Shown: positions 10,248-19,313 of the stretch, in pieces
Layout of the letters: every line of letters begins with the position of its first letter
Position numbering within the stretch: position 1 is the stretch's first letter
Made by a program: the position numbers and the translations under genes
Assembly (NCBI GenBank): GCA_009469585.1
Contig: SSXW01000002.1
Location: forward strand, 125,001 to 189,000
Origin: Dechloromonas sp. Dech2017
Lineage (GTDB): Bacteria > Pseudomonadota > Gammaproteobacteria > Burkholderiales > Rhodocyclaceae
Direction of reading: 5' to 3'
DNA length: 64,000 nucleotides
The notes under the pieces: generated by a model
What the model saw: the letters and a program-made list of their open reading frames with translations, nothing else
Databases searched by the model: none
What the model was told of the DNA's origin: nothing

Positions 10248-10849
10248 TCGCGGCCCTGCTCCTGCTCGGCGCGTCGGCGGCCTTCGCCGGCGCGCAAAAA
10301 TACGAACCGCTGTCGGCCAGCGTCCGGGCGGCGCTGTCCAAGGCCGTCTCGGACTCCCGACCGCCGATCAGTTCGTTCAAGACGCCGATGGAAGCGGTCG
10401 ACTGGCTGGGCGCCATGTCGCCGCGCCTGGAAAAACGCATCCCCAACCGCCAGTACCGCATCGACCTGCTGCGTAGCGTGCACTACGAGGCGACGCGGGC
10501 CGGGCTCGACCCCCAGCTGGTGCTCGGCCTGATGCAGGTCGAGTCGGGATTCCGCAAGTACGCCGTGTCGTCGGCTGGCGCCCGCGGCTACATGCAGGTC
10601 ATGCCCTTCTGGGTCAAGGTCATCGGCCGACCGGACGACAACCTGTTCGACCTGCGCACCAGCCTGCGCTACGGCTGCACCATCCTGCGCCACTACCTGG
10701 ACATCGAACAGGGCGACCTCTTCCGCGCCCTCGGCCGCTACAACGGCAGCCTGGGCAAGGCGGAATATCCGAACATGGTGCGCGCCGCCTGGCAAAACCA
10801 GTGGCGCTACGACAAACCGCCATCGCAGCTGGTGCAGGCCGGCCGCTGA
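10235..10849 (+). CDS. Lytic transglycosylase (SLT domain)
   Basis: A 204-residue secreted protein: signal peptide ([19 protein letters not shown]), then a family-1 SLT fold. The catalytic Glu is in [14 protein letters not shown], followed by [12 protein letters not shown] and [10 protein letters not shown]. It would cleave murein glycan strands with formation of 1,6-anhydro ends. It starts at GTG 10235, inside the end of proS, with AAGGA 5 bases before it, so translation is coupled. The pairing proS-SLT is common in betaproteobacteria. The exact sub-family is not settled. Confidence 0.9.
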   Translation: MRRLIAALLLLGASAAFAGAQKYEPLSASVRAALSKAVSDSRPPISSFKTPMEAVDWLGAMSPRLEKRIPNRQYRIDLLRSVHYEATRAGLDPQLVLGLMQVESGFRKYAVSSAGARGYMQVMPFWVKVIGRPDDNLFDLRTSLRYGCTILRHYLDIEQGDLFRALGRYNGSLGKAEYPNMVRAAWQNQWRYDKPPSQLVQAGR

Positions 10850-10907
10850 GCACAGCTGGCGCTTGGCAGCCTGGATTCGGGCATTTTTCTGACCAAGCGC
10901 CAATCGC

Positions 10908-10947
10908 TACGGTCGACAGCAAAAAAAGCCCAAAATCGAAAATCAGC
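10908..10947 (+). repeat. Uptake-signal-like repeat (variant), proS/SLT-ffh gap
   Basis: Core TACGGTCGAC (one mismatch), then AGC, seven As, GCCC, AAAAT, CG, AAAAT. It lies in the convergent gap between the transglycosylase and ffh, which holds nothing else. Confidence 0.65.
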
Positions 10948-12298
10948 GCATGCCGGGAATCATGCCTTTCATGCCGCGCATCAGCTTGCCCATGCCGCCC
11001 TTGCTGAACTGCTTCATCATCTTCTGGGTTTGCTCGAACTGGTTGAGCAGGCGGTTCACATCCTGCACCTGAACGCCGGCACCCATGGCGATGCGCCGCT
11101 TGCGGCTGGCCTTGATCAATTCCGGCTTGGCGCGTTCGGCCGGAGTCATCGAATTGATGATGCCCTCGACCCGGCCGATCATCTTGTTCTCGGCCCCGGC
11201 CGGCAGCTGGCCGGCGGCCTGGGCGATCTGCGCCGGCATCTTGTCCATCAGCGCCGACAGGCCGCCCATGCTGCGCATCTGCGCCATCTGCTCCTTGAAA
11301 TCGTTGAGATCGAAACCCTTGCCCGCTTTCAGCTTCTTGGCGAAGGCGACGGCCTTTTCCTCGTCCAGCCCCTTGCGCGCCTCTTCGATCAGCGACAGCA
11401 CGTCGCCCATGCCGAGAATGCGCGACGCCATGCGCTCGGGGTGGAAAGCCTCAAGCCCGGTCAATTTCTCGCCGACGCCGGCGAACTTGATCGGCTTGCC
11501 GGTGACGTGGCGCACCGAGAGGGCCGCCCCGCCGCGTGCGTCGCCGTCCAGCTTGGTGAGCACGACGCCGGTCAGCGGCAGGGCCTCGTTGAACGAGCGG
11601 GCGGTATTGACGGCATCCTGGCCCAACATGGCATCGACCACGAAGAGCGTTTCGATCGGCTTGATCGCGGCGTGCAGCCGCTTGATTTCGGCCATCATTT
11701 CCTCGTCGACCGCCAGACGACCGGCCGTATCGACCAGCACGACGTCGTGATAGTGGCGCTTCGCCCAGTCGATCGCCGCTGCCGCGATGTCTTCCGGCTT
11801 TTCGCCTACAGAGGATGGGAAGAAATCCACCCCGGCCTGGCCGGCGACGAATTTCAACTGTTCGATAGCGGCCGGGCGATAAACGTCGCAGGAAACGACC
11901 AGCACCTTCTTCTTGTGGTTTTCCTTGAGGAACTTGCCCAGCTTGCCGACCGTCGTCGTCTTGCCGGCCCCCTGCAGACCGGCCATCAGCACGATGGCCG
12001 GCGGCTGGGTATTGAAGTTGATCCCCTCGTGGGCATCGCCCATGATCTTGGTCAACTCGGCATGCACGACGCCGATCAGCGCCTGCCCCGGGCTGAGCGA
12101 ACCGATCACCTCCTCGCCGACCGCCTTTTCCTTGACCGCCGCGATGAAATCCTTGACCACCGGCAGGGCAACGTCGGCCTCGAGCAAAGCCATGCGCACC
12201 TCGCGCAGCGCATCGCCGATATTGGCTTCGGTCAGGCGCGCCTCGCCCTTCAGGGACTTCATGACACGGGCAAGGCGGTTGGTTAGGTTATCGAGCAT
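10943..12298 (-). CDS. ffh: Signal recognition particle protein Ffh
   Basis: A 451-residue SRP GTPase. With 4.5S RNA it binds signal sequences on nascent chains and docks with FtsY. The N domain begins MLDNLTNRLARVMKSL; the G domain has the P-loop GLQGAGKTTTVGKLG near residue 108, DTAGRLAVDEEM and TKLDGDARGG; the methionine-rich M domain forms the C-terminus (QMAQMRSMGG, QTQKMMKQF, MRGMKGMIPGMR). It is divergent from the CcsA-like gene by 29 bp, a conserved pairing in betaproteobacteria. Length is normal. Confidence 0.98.
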   Translation of the reverse strand: MLDNLTNRLARVMKSLKGEARLTEANIGDALREVRMALLEADVALPVVKDFIAAVKEKAVGEEVIGSLSPGQALIGVVHAELTKIMGDAHEGINFNTQPPAIVLMAGLQGAGKTTTVGKLGKFLKENHKKKVLVVSCDVYRPAAIEQLKFVAGQAGVDFFPSSVGEKPEDIAAAAIDWAKRHYHDVVLVDTAGRLAVDEEMMAEIKRLHAAIKPIETLFVVDAMLGQDAVNTARSFNEALPLTGVVLTKLDGDARGGAALSVRHVTGKPIKFAGVGEKLTGLEAFHPERMASRILGMGDVLSLIEEARKGLDEEKAVAFAKKLKAGKGFDLNDFKEQMAQMRSMGGLSALMDKMPAQIAQAAGQLPAGAENKMIGRVEGIINSMTPAERAKPELIKASRKRRIAMGAGVQVQDVNRLLNQFEQTQKMMKQFSKGGMGKLMRGMKGMIPGMR

Positions 12299-12327
12299 GT
12301 CAGTTGGGCTTCTAGTAGAATTCGCGA

Positions 12328-13167
12328 ATGGTCGACATTGTAATTCAGCTTCTGCCCCACGTTCTCGCCGCCGTGATCTACGCGGGCCTCGGCTTCCATT
12401 TCTGGAACACCCGCTGGCGGGAAAGCGAAAGCCAGTGCGTCGCCTGCCCCATGCAAACCTGGGAACGGGCCGGCATCGCCGCCGCCCTCGTCATCCATGC
12501 CGCCGGCCTCTATGTCGCCCTCTTCTCGGAGGCCGGCATGCGCTTCTCGTTCAGTTTCGCCCTCTCGCTGATGATGTGGCTGGCCGTGCTGATCTACTGG
12601 CTGGAAAGCTTCATGGCCCGCATGGAAGGCATGCAACCCATGGTCCTGCCGCTGGCCGCCGTCTGCGCCATCCTGCCGGTAATCTTCCCCAACGTGCACC
12701 TGGTCGCCAACGCCGGCGCCACCGGCTTCAAGCTGCACTTCCTGGCTGCCATGCTGGCCTACAGCCTGCTCACCCTGTCGGCCCTGCACGCCATCTTCAT
12801 GGGTTTCACCGAGAACGCCCTGCACAAACGCTCCGTGAAGCGCAGCCTGGCCAGCCTGCCACCCCTGCTGACCATGGAGTCGCTGCTGTTCCGCATGCTG
12901 CTGGTTGGCTTCATCCTGCTCACCCTGACCGTCGGCAGCGGCGTCCTCTTCTCCGAAGCCCTCTTCGGCAAGCCGATGACGCTCGGCCACAAGACCCTGT
13001 TCGCCTTCGCATCCTGGGGCATCTTCGCCACCCTGCTGATCGGCCGCCACGCCTGGGGCTGGCGCGGCCGGCGCGCCCTGCGCTGGACGCTGGCCGGTTT
13101 CGCCCTGCTCATCCTGGCCTATGTCGGCAGCAGCTTCGTCGCTGAAGTCATTCTTGGACGGCAGTAA
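12328..13167 (+). CDS. CcsA-like cytochrome c assembly membrane protein (YpjD type)
   Basis: A 279-residue protein with about eight membrane segments and the CcsA/HemX fold (TGFKLHFLAAMLAYSLLTLS, GVLFSEALFGKPMT, HKTLFAFASWGIF). Histidines at TGFKLH, GHK and GRHAW may bind haem. CcsA proper works with ResB in system II cytochrome c maturation, but this short YpjD-type form is found by ffh in many bacteria that use other systems, so its role is open. It is followed 3 bp later by the CorC-like gene. The ATG overlaps a GTCGAC site that lacks the full repeat core. Confidence 0.8.
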   Translation: MVDIVIQLLPHVLAAVIYAGLGFHFWNTRWRESESQCVACPMQTWERAGIAAALVIHAAGLYVALFSEAGMRFSFSFALSLMMWLAVLIYWLESFMARMEGMQPMVLPLAAVCAILPVIFPNVHLVANAGATGFKLHFLAAMLAYSLLTLSALHAIFMGFTENALHKRSVKRSLASLPPLLTMESLLFRMLLVGFILLTLTVGSGVLFSEALFGKPMTLGHKTLFAFASWGIFATLLIGRHAWGWRGRRALRWTLAGFALLILAYVGSSFVAEVILGRQ

Positions 13168-13170
13168 TTA

Positions 13171-14448
13171 GTGAACGAAATCCCCATATCGGCGTTGCTG
13201 GCAACGCTGGTCGTTTTGCTAGCCCTGTCGGCCTTCTTCTCGATCAGCGAAACGGCGATGATGGCCTCCAATCGCTTTCGTTTGCGCCACCTCGCCCAGT
13301 CCGGCAACCACGGGGCACAAAAAGCCATCGACCTGCTCGACAAGACCGACAAGATGCTCGGCGTCATCCTGCTCGGCAACAACCTGATCAACTCGGCCGC
13401 CGCGACGCTGGTCAGCGTCATCGCCATCGAACTGTTCGGCGAAGAAAAATGGGCCCTGGGTGCCGGCACCCTGGCCGTCACCTTCGCCATTCTGGTCTTT
13501 GCCGAAATCACCCCGAAGATCATCGGCGCCACCCATGCCGACCGCCTGGCGACCATCCTGGCCCACATCCTGACCCCGCTGCTCCGGCTGTTCTACCCGG
13601 CGGTGTGGTTCATCAACCTCTTTGCCAGCGCCCTGCTCCGCCTGCTGCGCGTCAAGCGCCCATCCCAGGACGAGGTTGCCCAACTCAGCCCGGAAGAACT
13701 GCGTAGCCTGGTGCTCGAATCCTCCAACGTCATCCCGCAAAAGCACCACGCCATTTTGTCCAGCCTCTTCGACCTCAACCGGATTACCGTCGAAGACGTG
13801 ATGACGCCGCGCAGCAGCATCGAAACCCTCGATCTCGACCAGCCGTGGGAAGAAGTCCTGAGCCAGCTTTCCACCAGCCACCACAGCCGCCTGCCGGTCT
13901 GTCGCGAATCCCTCGACCAGTTGGTCGGCATCCTGCCGGTACGCCGCCTGCTGTCCAGCCTGGGCGACCAGGATTTCGACGAAAGCGCCTTGCTCCAGCA
14001 ACTGCAACCGGCCTACTACATCCCCTCTGGCACCGCCGTCTTCTCCCAGCTCGCCTTCTTCCAGGAAAACCGCCAGCGCATCGGCTTCGTGGTCGACGAA
14101 TACGGCGAGATCCTCGGCCTACTTACCCTGGAAGACATCATCGAGGAATTCGTCGGCGACTTCACGACATCCTTGCCCGGCCTGAGCCATGAGTTGAGCT
14201 GGTCGGCAGAAGGCGACGCCATCATCGAAGGCTCCCGCCAACTCCGCGAAATCAACCGCATGCTGGAACTGGAATTTCCGCTGGACGGCCCCAAGACGCT
14301 GAACGGGCTGATTCTCGAATATTTCCAGGATATTCCCGAAGCCGGCATCAGCATCAAGCTGGCTGGCGTACCGGTCGAAATATTGCAGACGCAGGACCGC
14401 AGCGTGGTCACCGCCCGCATCTTCAAGCCGGAAACGGCGCGAACCTGA
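13171..14448 (+). CDS. CorC/HlyC-type membrane protein with CBS domains
   Basis: A 425-residue protein: DUF21 (CNNM) membrane domain with about four segments at residues 1-190 (LVVLLALSAFFSISETAMMA), a pair of CBS domains at about 205-330 (VEDVMTPRSSIETLDLD, RIGFVVDEYGEILGLLTLED), and a CorC_HlyC transporter-associated domain at the end. CNNM proteins with this layout are linked to Mg/Co efflux or resistance. It starts with GTG only 3 bp after the CcsA-like gene, so the two form an operon. The transported ion is not shown by sequence. Confidence 0.88.
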   Translation: MNEIPISALLATLVVLLALSAFFSISETAMMASNRFRLRHLAQSGNHGAQKAIDLLDKTDKMLGVILLGNNLINSAAATLVSVIAIELFGEEKWALGAGTLAVTFAILVFAEITPKIIGATHADRLATILAHILTPLLRLFYPAVWFINLFASALLRLLRVKRPSQDEVAQLSPEELRSLVLESSNVIPQKHHAILSSLFDLNRITVEDVMTPRSSIETLDLDQPWEEVLSQLSTSHHSRLPVCRESLDQLVGILPVRRLLSSLGDQDFDESALLQQLQPAYYIPSGTAVFSQLAFFQENRQRIGFVVDEYGEILGLLTLEDIIEEFVGDFTTSLPGLSHELSWSAEGDAIIEGSRQLREINRMLELEFPLDGPKTLNGLILEYFQDIPEAGISIKLAGVPVEILQTQDRSVVTARIFKPETART

Positions 14449-14538
14449 CTTCCTGCCGGCCATCACGGCCGGCCAGCTTTACAAACCACCGTCTGCGATG
14501 CATTATCGGACGATCTAAACGGCATTTAGCATAGATCC

Positions 14539-16254
14539 ATGGCGGCAACCCCTCAAAATCCTCCACTCAGCGGTCTGGCCCATGCCCTGGTTCAGGCAGG
14601 CCGACTCAAGGAGGTGGAGGCGGAACAATTGCTCGCCCAGGCCCATAGCAGCAAGACCTCGCTGATCGAGCAAATCGTCAGCAGCCAGAAGGCCGCCGCC
14701 ATCGACATCGCCCGTTTCGTCGCCGACACCTTCGGCTACCCCCTGCTCGACCTCGACTCCTTCGACGAAGCCCACATCCCGTCGGATGCCATCGACCGCA
14801 AGCTGATCGCCACTCACAAGGTCATCCCGCTCAACAAGCGGGGCAACCGCCTCTCGGTGGCCATCGCCGACCCGACCAACCTGCGCGCCCTTGACGAAAT
14901 CCGCTTCCAGACCGGTTTGGCGGTCGACCCCATTGTCGTCGAGCATCCCAAGCTGACACCGCTGGTCGCCAAGTACGCCGAATCCGCTTCGGAAGCGCTG
15001 AAGAACTTCACGGCCGAAGACATCAATCTCGACTTCCTCGACGAAGAAGCCGCTGCCAAGTCGGATGAGGCGGCCGGGCAGGACATCGACGATGCGCCGG
15101 TGGTCAAGTTCATCCAGAAAATGCTGCTCGACGCAATCAACGACGGTGCCTCGGACATCCATTTCGAGCCCTACGAGAAGTACTACCGGATTCGCTTCCG
15201 GGTCGACGGCATCCTGCGCGAAGTGGCCACGCCGCCGCTCGCCATCAAGGAAAAAATCGCCTCGCGGATCAAGGTCATCTCCCGCCTGAACATCGCCGAA
15301 AAGCGGGTGCCGCAGGACGGCCGGATGAAACTGGTGCTCTCGAAGAGCCGCGCCATCGATTTCCGGGTCAGCACGCTGCCCACCCTGCAGGGCGAAAAAA
15401 TCGTCATGCGTATCCTCGACCCCACTTCGGCCACGCTCGGCATCGAGGCGCTCGGGTACGAAGCGGACCAGAAAGCGGCCCTGCTCGACGCCATCAGCCG
15501 ACCCTACGGCATGGTTCTGGTGACCGGGCCGACCGGTTCCGGCAAGACGGTTTCCCTGTACACCTGCCTGAACATCCTCAACAAGGATGGCATCAACATT
15601 TCGACCGCCGAAGACCCGGCCGAAATCAACCTGGCCGGCATCAACCAGGTGAACGTGGACGACCGCGCCGGCCTGACCTTCCCGGTCGCCCTCAAGGCCT
15701 TCCTGCGCCAGGATCCGGACATCATCATGGTCGGCGAAATCCGCGACCTGGAAACCGCCGAAATTTCGGTCAAGGCGGCACAGACCGGTCACCTCGTGTT
15801 ATCCACGCTGCACACTAACGACGCGCCACAAACGCTGACCCGCCTGATGAACATGGGGGTTCCCACCTTCAACATCGCCTCCAGCGTGCTGCTCATCACC
15901 GCCCAGCGCCTGGCGCGCCGCCTGTGCAACTGCAAGAAGCCGATCACCGTTCCCGAACAAACCTTGCTCGATGCCGGCTACTCACAGGCCGATCTCGATG
16001 GCTCATGGACCCTCTACGGCCCGGGTGGCTGCGATCGCTGCAAGGGTACGGGCTACAAGGGGCGGGTCGGCATCTACCAGGTCATGCCGGTGTCCGAGGC
16101 CATGCAACGGATGATCATGAGCGGCGCCTCGGCCATCGATCTCGCCGTCCAGGCCAAGGCTGAAGGTGTCAGGGACTTGCGCGAATCCGGGCTATTGAAA
16201 GTCAAGCAGGGCGTCACCTCGCTCGACGAGGTGCTCAGCACCACCAACGCTTAA
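14539..16254 (+). CDS. pilB: Type IV pilus assembly ATPase PilB
   Basis: A 571-residue hexameric ATPase that drives pilus extension. It has an N-terminal MshEN/T2SSE_N domain (residues 1-150), a Walker A GPTGSGKTVSLY near 329, an Asp box and Walker B around IIMVGEIRDLETAEI, and two Cys pairs of a zinc site, CNCKKP near 463 and CDRCKGTGY near 498. It heads pilB-pilC-pilD, spaced 19 and -1 bp. Together with ComF and the repeats in this window, natural transformation is plausible. Confidence 0.96.
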   Translation: MAATPQNPPLSGLAHALVQAGRLKEVEAEQLLAQAHSSKTSLIEQIVSSQKAAAIDIARFVADTFGYPLLDLDSFDEAHIPSDAIDRKLIATHKVIPLNKRGNRLSVAIADPTNLRALDEIRFQTGLAVDPIVVEHPKLTPLVAKYAESASEALKNFTAEDINLDFLDEEAAAKSDEAAGQDIDDAPVVKFIQKMLLDAINDGASDIHFEPYEKYYRIRFRVDGILREVATPPLAIKEKIASRIKVISRLNIAEKRVPQDGRMKLVLSKSRAIDFRVSTLPTLQGEKIVMRILDPTSATLGIEALGYEADQKAALLDAISRPYGMVLVTGPTGSGKTVSLYTCLNILNKDGINISTAEDPAEINLAGINQVNVDDRAGLTFPVALKAFLRQDPDIIMVGEIRDLETAEISVKAAQTGHLVLSTLHTNDAPQTLTRLMNMGVPTFNIASSVLLITAQRLARRLCNCKKPITVPEQTLLDAGYSQADLDGSWTLYGPGGCDRCKGTGYKGRVGIYQVMPVSEAMQRMIMSGASAIDLAVQAKAEGVRDLRESGLLKVKQGVTSLDEVLSTTNA

Positions 16255-16273
16255 ACAATAAAAGGGAAAGCAT

Positions 16274-17500
16274 ATGGCTACCGCCGCAAGACGCAGGGCC
16301 TCGGCAGTCAAGGAAAGCACCTTCCTGTGGGAAGGCAGGAACAAGGACGGCAAGACGGTGCGCGGCGAGATGCGCGCGGCCAGCGAGTCGGTGGTGCAAA
16401 CCACCCTGCGCCGCCAGGGCGTAACCAATACAAAAATCAAGAAGGTTCGTTTCAAGACCGGCGGCAAGATCACCGACAAGGATATCTCGCTGTTTACCCG
16501 GCAGTTGGCGACCATGATGAAATCCGGGGTCCCCCTGCTTCAATCCTTCGATATCGTCGGTCGGGGCCACGCCAACCCGGCCGTCGGCAAACTGCTGCTC
16601 GACATCAAGGCCGATGTCGAAACCGGCAGTTCGCTGTCGCAGGCCTTCCGCAAATTTCCGCTCTATTTCGACACGCTCTACTGCAACCTGGTCGCCGCCG
16701 GCGAACAGGCCGGCATCCTCGACACCCTGCTTGACCGCCTGGCCACCTACAAGGAAAAGATCCTCGCCATCAAGAGCAAGATCAAGTCGGCCCTGTTCTA
16801 CCCGATTGCCGTCATCGTCGTCGCCTTCATCATCACCGCCGTCATCATGATTTTCGTCATTCCGGCGTTCAAGGACGTGTTCAAGAGCTTCGGCGCCGAC
16901 CTGCCGGCCCCCACCCTGATGGTCATCGCCATTTCGGACTTCTTCGTCGCCTATTGGTGGGCCATTTTCGGCGCCATCGGCGGCGGCTTGTTCGCCTTCT
17001 TCGAAAGCTGGAAGCGATCGGAAAAGATCCAGATGGGCATGGATCGCCTGCTGCTCCGCCTGCCGATCTTCGGCGATATTGTCCGCAAATCGGTCATCGC
17101 CCGCTGGACCCGCACGCTGGCGACGATGTTCGCCGCCGGCGTACCCCTGGTCGAATCCCTCGAGTCGGTCGGCGGTGCGGCTGGCAACTACGTCTACAAG
17201 GCAGCTACCCGGCAGATCCAGAGCGAGGTGTCGACCGGTACCAGCCTGACCACCGCCATGCAGAACGTCAACCTCTTCCCCAACATGGTCACGCAGATGG
17301 TGGCCATCGGCGAGGAGTCCGGCGCCCTCGACTCGATGCTGTCGAAAGTGGCCGACTTTTTCGAACAGGAAGTCGATGATGCCGTCGACGCCATGTCCAG
17401 CCTGATGGAGCCGGTCATCATGGTCGTTCTCGGCACCCTGATCGGCGGCATGGTCGTCGCCATGTACCTGCCCATCTTCAAGCTCGGATCCGTCGTCTGA
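16274..17500 (+). CDS. pilC: Type IV pilus inner-membrane platform protein PilC
   Basis: A 408-residue polytopic protein with two T2SSF repeats. It couples PilB/PilT motion to pilin insertion. The cytoplasmic N-terminus carries LFTRQLATMMKSGVPLLQSF (about 75-94) and its second copy is WTRTLATMFAAGVPLVESLE (about 280-299). Membrane segments fall near 175-200, 215-245 and 375-400. Length matches the family. The next gene pilD starts on the A of its stop region (overlap at 17500). Confidence 0.96.
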   Translation: MATAARRRASAVKESTFLWEGRNKDGKTVRGEMRAASESVVQTTLRRQGVTNTKIKKVRFKTGGKITDKDISLFTRQLATMMKSGVPLLQSFDIVGRGHANPAVGKLLLDIKADVETGSSLSQAFRKFPLYFDTLYCNLVAAGEQAGILDTLLDRLATYKEKILAIKSKIKSALFYPIAVIVVAFIITAVIMIFVIPAFKDVFKSFGADLPAPTLMVIAISDFFVAYWWAIFGAIGGGLFAFFESWKRSEKIQMGMDRLLLRLPIFGDIVRKSVIARWTRTLATMFAAGVPLVESLESVGGAAGNYVYKAATRQIQSEVSTGTSLTTAMQNVNLFPNMVTQMVAIGEESGALDSMLSKVADFFEQEVDDAVDAMSSLMEPVIMVVLGTLIGGMVVAMYLPIFKLGSVV

Positions 17501-18354
17501 TGCTGCCGGAAACCCTGTGGGGCCTGGCCGCCGCGGCCGGGCTGCTCGGCCTGTGCGTCGGCAGCTTCCTCAACGTCGTGATTCATCGACTGCCCAAGAT
17601 GATGGAGCAGGAATGGCAGGCGCAATGTTCCGAATTGCGGGGAGAATTGCCGTCGACCGCAGCACAACCCCTGTCGCTGGCCCGTCCGCGCTCGCGATGC
17701 CCGGCCTGCGGCCACCAGATTTCAGCCATCGAGAACATCCCGCTGATCAGCTACCTGTTCGTTCTGAAAGGCAAATGCGCCGGCTGCCAGGCGCCCATTT
17801 CACCCCGCTACCCGATCATCGAAGCGGTCACCGGACTGCTCTCGGCCTATACCGCCTGGCATTTCGGCCCGACCCTGGCATGCGCCGGCGCCTTGCTGCT
17901 GCTCTGGGCCCTGCTCGCCCTGTCAGCGATCGACCTCGACACCCAGTTGCTGCCGGATTCGATCACCCTGCCCCTGCTGTGGATCGGCCTCGCCTTCAAT
18001 CTGGCCGGAACCTACACCGACCTCGGGTCCGCCGTGGTCGGCGCGATGGCCGGCTATCTCGCCTTGTGGACGGTTTTCTGGCTGTTCAAGCTGGCCACCG
18101 GCAAGGAAGGCATGGGCTACGGCGACTTCAAGCTGCTCGCCGCCCTCGGCGCCTGGCTCGGCTGGCAGATGCTGCCGGCGATCATCCTGCTCTCCTCGGT
18201 CGTTGGTGCAGCAGTCGGCATCACCCTGATCATCGCTACCCGTCACGGCCGGAACATCCCCATCCCTTTTGGCCCTTATCTGGCTGCCGCCGGCGCCATC
18301 GCGCTTTTCTGGGGGGAGCGCATCACCCAGAGCTATCTCGGCCTGCTCGGTTGA
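17500..18354 (+). CDS. pilD: Prepilin peptidase / N-methyltransferase PilD
   Basis: A 284-residue aspartyl membrane protease that cleaves the leader of prepilins and methylates the new N-terminus. It shows GSFLNVVIHRLP near 22-33, the zinc-type Cys pairs CPACGHQ and CAGCQAPIS, and catalytic Asp motifs SAIDLDTQLLPD near 142 and GYGDFKLLAALGAWLG near 207. In many betaproteobacteria coaE and zapD follow; here they do not, and an FmdB gene follows after 71 bp. A repeat copy lies at 17628-17661. Confidence 0.96.
   Translation: MLPETLWGLAAAAGLLGLCVGSFLNVVIHRLPKMMEQEWQAQCSELRGELPSTAAQPLSLARPRSRCPACGHQISAIENIPLISYLFVLKGKCAGCQAPISPRYPIIEAVTGLLSAYTAWHFGPTLACAGALLLLWALLALSAIDLDTQLLPDSITLPLLWIGLAFNLAGTYTDLGSAVVGAMAGYLALWTVFWLFKLATGKEGMGYGDFKLLAALGAWLGWQMLPAIILLSSVVGAAVGITLIIATRHGRNIPIPFGPYLAAAGAIALFWGERITQSYLGLLG
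17628..17661 (-). repeat. Uptake-signal-like repeat, in pilD
   Basis: On the reverse strand core TGCGGTCGAC (17652-17661), GGC, AATTCT, a C-rich gap, AATT, CGG, AA. It is antisense to pilD and falls in the poorly conserved loop between the first membrane segment and the Cys pairs. Confidence 0.6.
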
Positions 18355-18425
18355 AATGATGCGGTGCGCCACGATATAAGGCATGATCCACTCTCGGATA
18401 TAATTCAAGGTTTTGGAGGATTCCC

Positions 18426-18680
18426 ATGCCGATTTACGAATATCGCTGCGACTCCTGCGGTTCCCGGAAAGAGCATTTGCAGAAGATGAATGACCCGCAG
18501 ATCAGCACCTGCCCGGAGTGCGGCAGTGAAAGCTACAAGAAACAGCTTTCTGCTGCCGGCTTCCAACTCAAGGGAAATGGCTGGTACGCCACTGATTTCA
18601 AAGGTGGAACCAAGAAGGCCGAGGCGGCACCGCCATGCCAGACCGGCGAAGGAAGTTGCTCGTCGTGCGTGGCCAATTGA
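18426..18680 (+). CDS. FmdB-type zinc ribbon protein
   Basis: An 84-residue small protein with a putative regulatory zinc ribbon: MPIYEYRCDSCGSRKEHLQK and CPECGSESYKKQLSAAGF, so two CxxC knuckles near 8-11 and 31-34. The C-terminal tail ends in a Cys-rich [11 protein letters not shown]. The family often sits near aspS in betaproteobacteria and has no proven role. A GGAGG ribosome site lies 7 bases before the ATG, and the following gene starts inside its last codons. Confidence 0.9.
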   Translation: MPIYEYRCDSCGSRKEHLQKMNDPQISTCPECGSESYKKQLSAAGFQLKGNGWYATDFKGGTKKAEAAPPCQTGEGSCSSCVAN

Positions 18681-19294
18681 TCAAGCGCTATTTCATCACC
18701 GGCCTGCTGATCTGGGTCCCGCTGGTCATTACCGGCTGGGTGCTGTCGCTTATCATCAGCACGCTCGATCAGTCGCTGCGCCTGCTGCCCGAAGCCGTTC
18801 ATCCGCAGCGTCTGCTCGGCTTCGCGATTCCCGGGGTCGGCGCCGTGCTGACCCTGCTCATGATCCTGCTCACCGGCCTGCTCGCTGCCAACTTCATTGG
18901 CCAGAAACTGGTCGTCTGGTGGGACAAGCTGCTGTCACGCATCCCGGTCGTCAACTCGGTTTACAAGAGCGTCAAGCAGGTTTCCGACACCTTGTTCGCT
19001 CCTAACGGCAACGCTTTCCGCAAGGCCTTGCTGGTCCAGTACCCACGCCAGGGAAGCTGGACCATCGCCTTCCTGACCGGTCGCCCCGGTGGCGACCTGG
19101 TTAACCACCTGACGGAAAGCCACGTCAGCGTCTATGTGCCGACCACCCCCAACCCGACCTCGGGCTTTTTCCTGATGATGCCGGCCGCCGATGTCATCGA
19201 ACTGGAAATGACCGTCGACGAGGCTCTCAAATACATCATCTCGATGGGTGTCGTGGCCCCGCCCCCGCACCCTCGCGTCAGAACCAGAACTTAA
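18665..19294 (+). CDS. DUF502 family inner-membrane protein
   Basis: About 209 residues with two membrane segments near the N-terminus ([38 protein letters not shown]) and a cytosolic domain with [19 protein letters not shown] and FLTGRPGGD. These are hallmarks of DUF502, which occurs beside aspS in many betaproteobacteria; no function is assigned. I chose GTG 18665, with GAAGGAAG about 10 bases upstream, over ATG 18635, which would add an arginine-rich tail deep inside the FmdB gene. Confidence 0.82.
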   Translation: MRGQLIKRYFITGLLIWVPLVITGWVLSLIISTLDQSLRLLPEAVHPQRLLGFAIPGVGAVLTLLMILLTGLLAANFIGQKLVVWWDKLLSRIPVVNSVYKSVKQVSDTLFAPNGNAFRKALLVQYPRQGSWTIAFLTGRPGGDLVNHLTESHVSVYVPTTPNPTSGFFLMMPAADVIELEMTVDEALKYIISMGVVAPPPHPRVRTRT

Positions 19295-19313
19295 GCAACC
19301 CCACGGAATTTTC

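Noticed and set aside
14456-14474. GCCGGCC/GGCCGGC inverted repeat after the CorC-like gene
   Set aside because: A short GC palindrome with no U tract; could be a pause site but not a supported terminator.
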